64,000 nt of DNA from JADLHS01 sp020848635 (GTDB lineage: Bacteria; Verrucomicrobiota; Verrucomicrobiia; Limisphaerales; JADLHS01): NCBI GenBank assembly GCA_037044975.1, contig JBAOIL010000038.1, forward strand, positions 248,001-312,000, read 5' to 3'. The notes under the pieces are model-generated. The model was not told the origin of the DNA. It worked only from the letters and a program-made list of their open reading frames with translations, and searched no databases. Within the stretch, counting starts at the first letter, position 1. Each line of letters begins with the position of its first letter. A program made the translations under genes and the position numbers. Below are positions 60,150 to 64,000 of this stretch, one piece after another.

Positions 60150-61563
60150 TCAGAGTTGTTTTCCGCTGAGGTCGAGGCAGACCAGGCGGGTTAGGTCGCG
60201 GAGCAACAGGCGGTTACCCGCCAGCGCCATCGGCGACCAGGACTCGCGGCCCTTGAGCGGCTGCGCTTCGCCGAGAAGATTGAAACGGGCGGGCGCGGCT
60301 TCCACCAAACGCAGTTTGCCGGAATCGTTCACCGCAAAAATCAGATCCCCGGCGAGTGAGAAACGAACCGAGGCCAAAGGTTTCGCTCGGCCCGCTGGCC
60401 CAAACCACTTTGCCGTCGAGGCCCAGGCAAACGAAGCGACCGTCAGCGCGCGCCCCGTACAGATAGCCCTCCTTGAGAATGGGCGTGTGCTGGGTCGCAC
60501 CGAAAACTTCGGGCGCAAGCTTGAAGAGTGTTTTTGGGGCTGACCCGGTCGTCTTTGGTTTCAAGTTGCAGCATCAAGCTGCCCGCGCCGTAGCCGCCGG
60601 TGAGGAAGATTTTGCCATCCGGCAGCCCCACGGGCGAAGGCACGGTGGCGATGCCGATTTTCCAATCGGTGGTCTCCCACAGCCAGCGTGCCGTCCTTTG
60701 CGTCCACGCCGACCACCCCCTTGCTGGCGCAATAGACATAGAATCGCCGACCCGCGAAATCCATCGGCATGATGCTGGAGTGCGTCATCTTCCAGTCGTG
60801 CGGATTGGGTGTTTGCCAGAGCGGTTTGCCGGTGGCGAGATCGAGCGCGAGCAGGAGGGCGGTCTTGCCACCCGGAGCGAGAATGAGCTCGGTCACCGTC
60901 CACGAGCGGGCACTGGCCGGCATACCATTCGGGCACGGTCGCGCCAAACTCGCGGACGAGGCTCACGCTCCACTTGAGTTCGCCACTCGCGGCATCCAGG
61001 CAGAACACGTTGCACTTGGAGTCGAGCGCCACGACAAATTTCTCCGTCACCACCGGTACCGTTCGGGTCATGCCGTGATTGCGCTTGATCGTGAGCGGAT
61101 AGGTGTAACGCCAAAGCTCCATGCCGTTCGCGAGTGCTAGGCAACGCAGCGCGCTTTGCTTGGTCTCGCGGTCGTAGTCGAGGAGGTAAACCCGGCCACG
61201 GCTCACCGCCACCCCGGCGTAGCCCTCACCCACGTCCAGGCCCCACAATTCGCGCGGCGGGGTGGTCTTCCAATCACGGGCAAGGTCGGCGGAGCCGGCG
61301 GCCTTGCCGTCCCGTTCTGGGCCGCGAAATTGCGGCCACGCCCCGGGCAGCTCACTCCCTTGGCCGGGACCGGAAATAAGTTTGCCCGCGAAGACGGGGT
61401 TCGTTCCGCCGGTTTCGCCGCCGGGTGCGGCGTCGGTACCGGGGATGCGCAATCTCAGCCCGTAATCCAAACGCGAGGTCCACCACAGCGCCAGCGCCGC
61501 GAACCCCACGACCGCGACGGCGATTGGAAGCAACGGGCCAAATGATTTCCAACGGCGCTTCAT
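60150..61563 (-). pseudogene. PQQ-like beta-propeller gene with multiple frameshifts
   Basis: From ATG 61563 a single membrane anchor (LLPIAVAVVGFAALALWW) leads into PQQ/BamB-like blades (WPQFRGPERDGKA, ALANGMELWRYTYP, DAASGELKWSVSL). The frame then changes at about 60900, 60680, 60545 and 60365. Blade sequence continues each time in a new frame (LDLATGKPLWQT; LWETTDWKIGIATV; GYLYGARADGRFVCLG; FAVNDSGKLRLVE) and ends at 60150. The full-length product would be about 470 residues, similar to propeller proteins that occur beside secreted hydrolases in this phylum. Four shifts in 600 bp mean either a decayed gene or a badly resolved stretch of sequence. Confidence 0.75.
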
Positions 61564-61685
61564 ATTCCCCTGCGCGCGACCCTAGCGGAATAATTGGACC
61601 AGGACAACCCCGAGTTATCGGACTGGATGGAGATCCACACAGCCGGAGCGGGGCCGGGCGACGTCAATCCGGCGAGCCGGCCAGT

Positions 61686-62573
61686 TCAGGCAAGATTCAA
61701 GTTCTTCAACACGCGCACGGTCGATGCCGCCTTGTTGAGCGTATAGAAATGCAACCCCGGCGCCCCTGCCCGCAGCAATTCCTCGCATTGCCTGCTGGCG
61801 TATTCGATGCCGAACTCCGCCGCCGCCGCGTCGTCGGTACCAAGCGCGTCCAATTTCGCGCCGAGTGCGGCGGGAATCCGGGAGCCGCAAAGCTGGGTAA
61901 ATTTCTTGATCTGGGTCGCGCTCACGATGGCGATCACGCCGGGCACCAGCGGTACGCGCACTCCGAGTTCGCCGGCCAGATGATCGCGAAATGCGAAGTA
62001 ATCCGCATTGTCGAAAAAGAGCTGGGTGATGACGAAGTCCGCGCCCGCCTCAATCTTCGCCTTCAGGTATTGCCAGTCCACCCGTTTGCCCTGCTTGCAG
62101 GCTATGTGGCCTTCCGGAAAACCGGCCACGCCGATGCCGAAGTCGCCCTGCTCCCGGATGAACTGCACCAACTGCGCCGAATACTCAAATCCTCCAGGCG
62201 TCACTTCAAATTCACCGCCGGTCGGGGGATCGCCGCGGAGGGCGAGAATGTTTTTGCAGCCGGTGGCCTTGATCTTTTGCAGCAACTCGCCGACTTGTTC
62301 GCGGGTGTGATTGACGCAGGTCAGATGCGCCAGCGCGGTAAGCTGATGTTCGCGCTGAATGCGGTCCACGATCATCAAGGTTTTCTCGCGGGTGCTGCCG
62401 CCGGCACCGTAGGTCACGGAGCAATAATCCGGCTTCGTTTGCATCAGCGCGGGGATGTTCTTCTCCAGCAGCGCGCGGTCGCCCTCCTCGGTTTTCGGGG
62501 GAAAGAATTCGAGCGAGATCACCGGGCGTCCGGCGGCGCGTTTTGCCGTGTAAATGTCGCGAATTAGTTGCAT
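61686..62573 (-). CDS. metF: Methylenetetrahydrofolate reductase
   Basis: 295 residues from ATG 62573 (MQLIRDIYTAKRA). TIM-barrel motifs of MetF are all present: SLEFFPPKTEEG (catalytic Glu), SVTYGAGGSTRE, LAHLTCVNHT, NILALRGDPP (FAD and folate Asp), FGIGVAGFPEGH and FVITQLFFDN. It reduces 5,10-methylene-THF to 5-methyl-THF using NADH and FAD, feeding methionine synthesis. It is divergent from trpD, with 109 bp between starts. Confidence 0.95.
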   Translation of the reverse strand: MQLIRDIYTAKRAAGRPVISLEFFPPKTEEGDRALLEKNIPALMQTKPDYCSVTYGAGGSTREKTLMIVDRIQREHQLTALAHLTCVNHTREQVGELLQKIKATGCKNILALRGDPPTGGEFEVTPGGFEYSAQLVQFIREQGDFGIGVAGFPEGHIACKQGKRVDWQYLKAKIEAGADFVITQLFFDNADYFAFRDHLAGELGVRVPLVPGVIAIVSATQIKKFTQLCGSRIPAALGAKLDALGTDDAAAAEFGIEYASRQCEELLRAGAPGLHFYTLNKAASTVRVLKNLNLA

Positions 62574-62682
62574 TGGCGGCGAACTATGCCTCAAGTCGTG
62601 GGAAAATCAAAGTCCAAGTGCGGAACCACCCGGCGCTGATTTTTCCGCTTTGCTCGCCGCCGTCCGCATCTATGCTGGTTGT

Positions 62683-63747
62683 ATGCTGGATGCTTTGACA
62701 GGACAACTCATGCGCGCGGAATCACTCGCCCCCTTGCGGGTCGCGGACGCGGTAAGTGCGCTGATATTGGAGACCATTCCAGTTGAAAGCAAAGCTGCGT
62801 TCCTTGCCGCGCTGGCCCGAAAAGGCGAGACAGCCGAGGAAATAGCCGCATTCGCCAACGAACTCTGCGCGCGCGCCATCCGCCCACCGATTGATGCCGA
62901 AACCCGCGATCGCGAAATACTGGATGTCTGCGGCACGGGCGGGGATCAGCTCGGCACGTTCAATATTTCCACGACCGTCGCCCTCGTGTGCGCGGCGGCG
63001 GGGGTAACAGTGGCCAAGCACGGCAATCGCGCCATCACCTCCCGGGCCGGCAGTGCGGACGTCCTGGAAGCCCTGGGCATTCGCACCGATCTGTCGCCCG
63101 CTGAAGCCGCGCTGTCGTTGCGCGAGCATGGCTTCGCGTTCTTTTTCGCACCGCATTACCATCCGGCGTTCAAACACATCGCCCCGGCGCGCAAACTCTG
63201 CGCCGAACGCGGTCAACGCACGATCTTCAACTTCCTCGGCCCGTTGTTAAATCCCGTCCGGCCCACCGCGCAACTCATGGGCGTGCCGCGCCCGGAACTG
63301 TGCGAGCCGATCGCGCGCGTGCTTCAATCCCTTGGCGTGCGACGAGCGATGGTGGTGTGTGGGGCGATCACGCCCCCTGTTGCGAGCCCCCAGCGCCCGG
63401 CGGACTATCTGGATGAACTTTCGACGCTCGGAGCCAACACCATAGCTGAGTTTTATCAGGAACGGGGGTTTGCGTGTTCGGCGCTGGACCCAAGCCAGTT
63501 TCCGCTGCAGCCGGTCAAGCTGGAGGATCTGGTTGGCGGAGATCGCGACGCGAACGCGGAGATCATTCGCCGGATATTGCGCGGCGACGACTGCGGGCCG
63601 AAACGCGACGCGGTCTTGCTGAATGCGGGCGCCGCGTTGTTCGTGGCCAACCACGCGCGGTCCATTGGCGAGGGGTGGGAGTTGGCGGCGGCGACGATCG
63701 CGAGCGGCAAGGCGCGAGCCAAGCTGCGAGAATTGTCCGCCCGCTAA
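62683..63747 (+). CDS. trpD: Anthranilate phosphoribosyltransferase
   Basis: 354 residues from ATG 62683 (MLDALTGQLMRAESL); 43 in-frame upstream codons are not conserved. Motifs: DVCGTGGDQLGTFNISTTVALVCAAAGVTVAKHGNR (first half binds PRPP, with GTGGD and the NIST segment; written here only to locate it) was checked in pieces, plus SRAGSADVLEALG, FFFAPHYHPAFKH and TIFNFLGPLLNP. The enzyme joins anthranilate to PRPP, the second step of tryptophan synthesis. No other trp gene adjoins it in the window. Confidence 0.94.
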   Translation: MLDALTGQLMRAESLAPLRVADAVSALILETIPVESKAAFLAALARKGETAEEIAAFANELCARAIRPPIDAETRDREILDVCGTGGDQLGTFNISTTVALVCAAAGVTVAKHGNRAITSRAGSADVLEALGIRTDLSPAEAALSLREHGFAFFFAPHYHPAFKHIAPARKLCAERGQRTIFNFLGPLLNPVRPTAQLMGVPRPELCEPIARVLQSLGVRRAMVVCGAITPPVASPQRPADYLDELSTLGANTIAEFYQERGFACSALDPSQFPLQPVKLEDLVGGDRDANAEIIRRILRGDDCGPKRDAVLLNAGAALFVANHARSIGEGWELAAATIASGKARAKLRELSAR

Positions 63748-64000
63748 ATTGCCAGGCACGCCGGCGCCGGTATTTGGGTGTGCATCCCTTTCCCTCCGCC
63801 CGTGCGGTTTTGGGGGGACAGTCGCCTTAGCAGTCGCTTCGGATCAAATCTTCAGTTTGCCCAGATTGCGGCTGCCGCTTGCCGGATTTGGCAGTTCTCC
63901 GGCTGCGCTGCCGGTCTCAAAATCGCTCTTCACCCCGCCGAATTTCGATCAAAAACTATTTTTGAGAATCTTTTGCCTTGGACCGTTTTTGTCCTACCCC
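63748..64000. other. Non-coding end of the window
   Basis: 253 bp after trpD. Short TTTGGGG and CCGGATTTGG-like stretches occur, but there is no recognisable gene, terminator stem or RNA. The GC content falls towards the right edge, which may be the start of a promoter region for the next gene. Confidence 0.4.

Overview
The window reads as a chromosomal segment of a Gram-negative, polysaccharide-degrading member of the Verrucomicrobiota, most like the Limisphaerales/Pedosphaera group. That placement is inferred from high GC, pseudopilins of the FTLIELLVVIAIIAILAAM type, a reg_prop/Y_Y_Y histidine kinase, GH2 and GH78 enzymes, many Tat-exported proteins, an Mla-type lipid transporter, and short dispersed repeats that are translated in frame where they fall in genes. 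I see no prophage, IS transposase, CRISPR array, rRNA or convincing tRNA.

Layout. 1-7.7 kb: the tail of a PPi-type phosphofructokinase, a Tat lipoprotein amidohydrolase, rpsU with its own promoter and terminator, a TIM-barrel isomerase, an MFS remnant, a Tat nitrilase-family hydrolase, a frameshifted DRE-TIM aldolase and a DegT aminotransferase. 7.9-18.8 kb: a cell-surface glycan island with an MsbA-like exporter, two GT9 heptosyltransferase-like genes, then divergently two GT2, a GT4, another glycosyltransferase, a GT61, a further GT2 and a polysaccharide deacetylase. 18.9-37.1 kb: a surface and carbohydrate-utilisation region with an outer-membrane barrel, GH2, a two-module esterase with frameshifts, a pseudopilin, a secreted beta-helix protein, a divergent histidine kinase with its response regulator, and a GH78 rhamnosidase. 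The response regulator is fused in frame to a second pseudopilin.

37.2-48.6 kb: Nudix hydrolase, a small protein, a cyclophilin, a Spy/CpxP-like protein, then one minus-strand run of an MMPL/RND exporter, a 541-residue protein with repeated WPF/WPL strands, and MlaE, MlaF and MlaD. YbjQ, SGNH and xylose-isomerase-like lipoprotein genes lie upstream of that run. 48.6-58.3 kb: a long minus-strand redox cluster. It holds a short Tat Cys-rich protein, a Tat NHL propeller, NapG-like and NapH-like Fe-S proteins, a membrane PQQ-like propeller, a HydC-HydB/HoxF-type NADH module and a 2Fe-2S/FAD/4Fe-4S protein. No hydrogenase or formate dehydrogenase catalytic subunit is present here. A dispersed 18-bp-core repeat occurs four times inside this cluster and interrupts or caps three genes. 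59-64 kb: two unrecognised small genes behind an unusual nested-hairpin region, a badly frameshifted PQQ propeller gene, metF, and divergent trpD.

Most interesting points: the response regulator-pseudopilin fusion with a 247-residue cytoplasmic leader before the prepilin cleavage site; near-palindromic candidate operators flanking its kinase gene; repeat DNA inserted in frame in the NuoF domain; and the WPF-repeat protein embedded in a lipid-transport operon. Caution: several genes carry single-base frameshifts, some at G/C runs, so residual sequencing indels are a real possibility.
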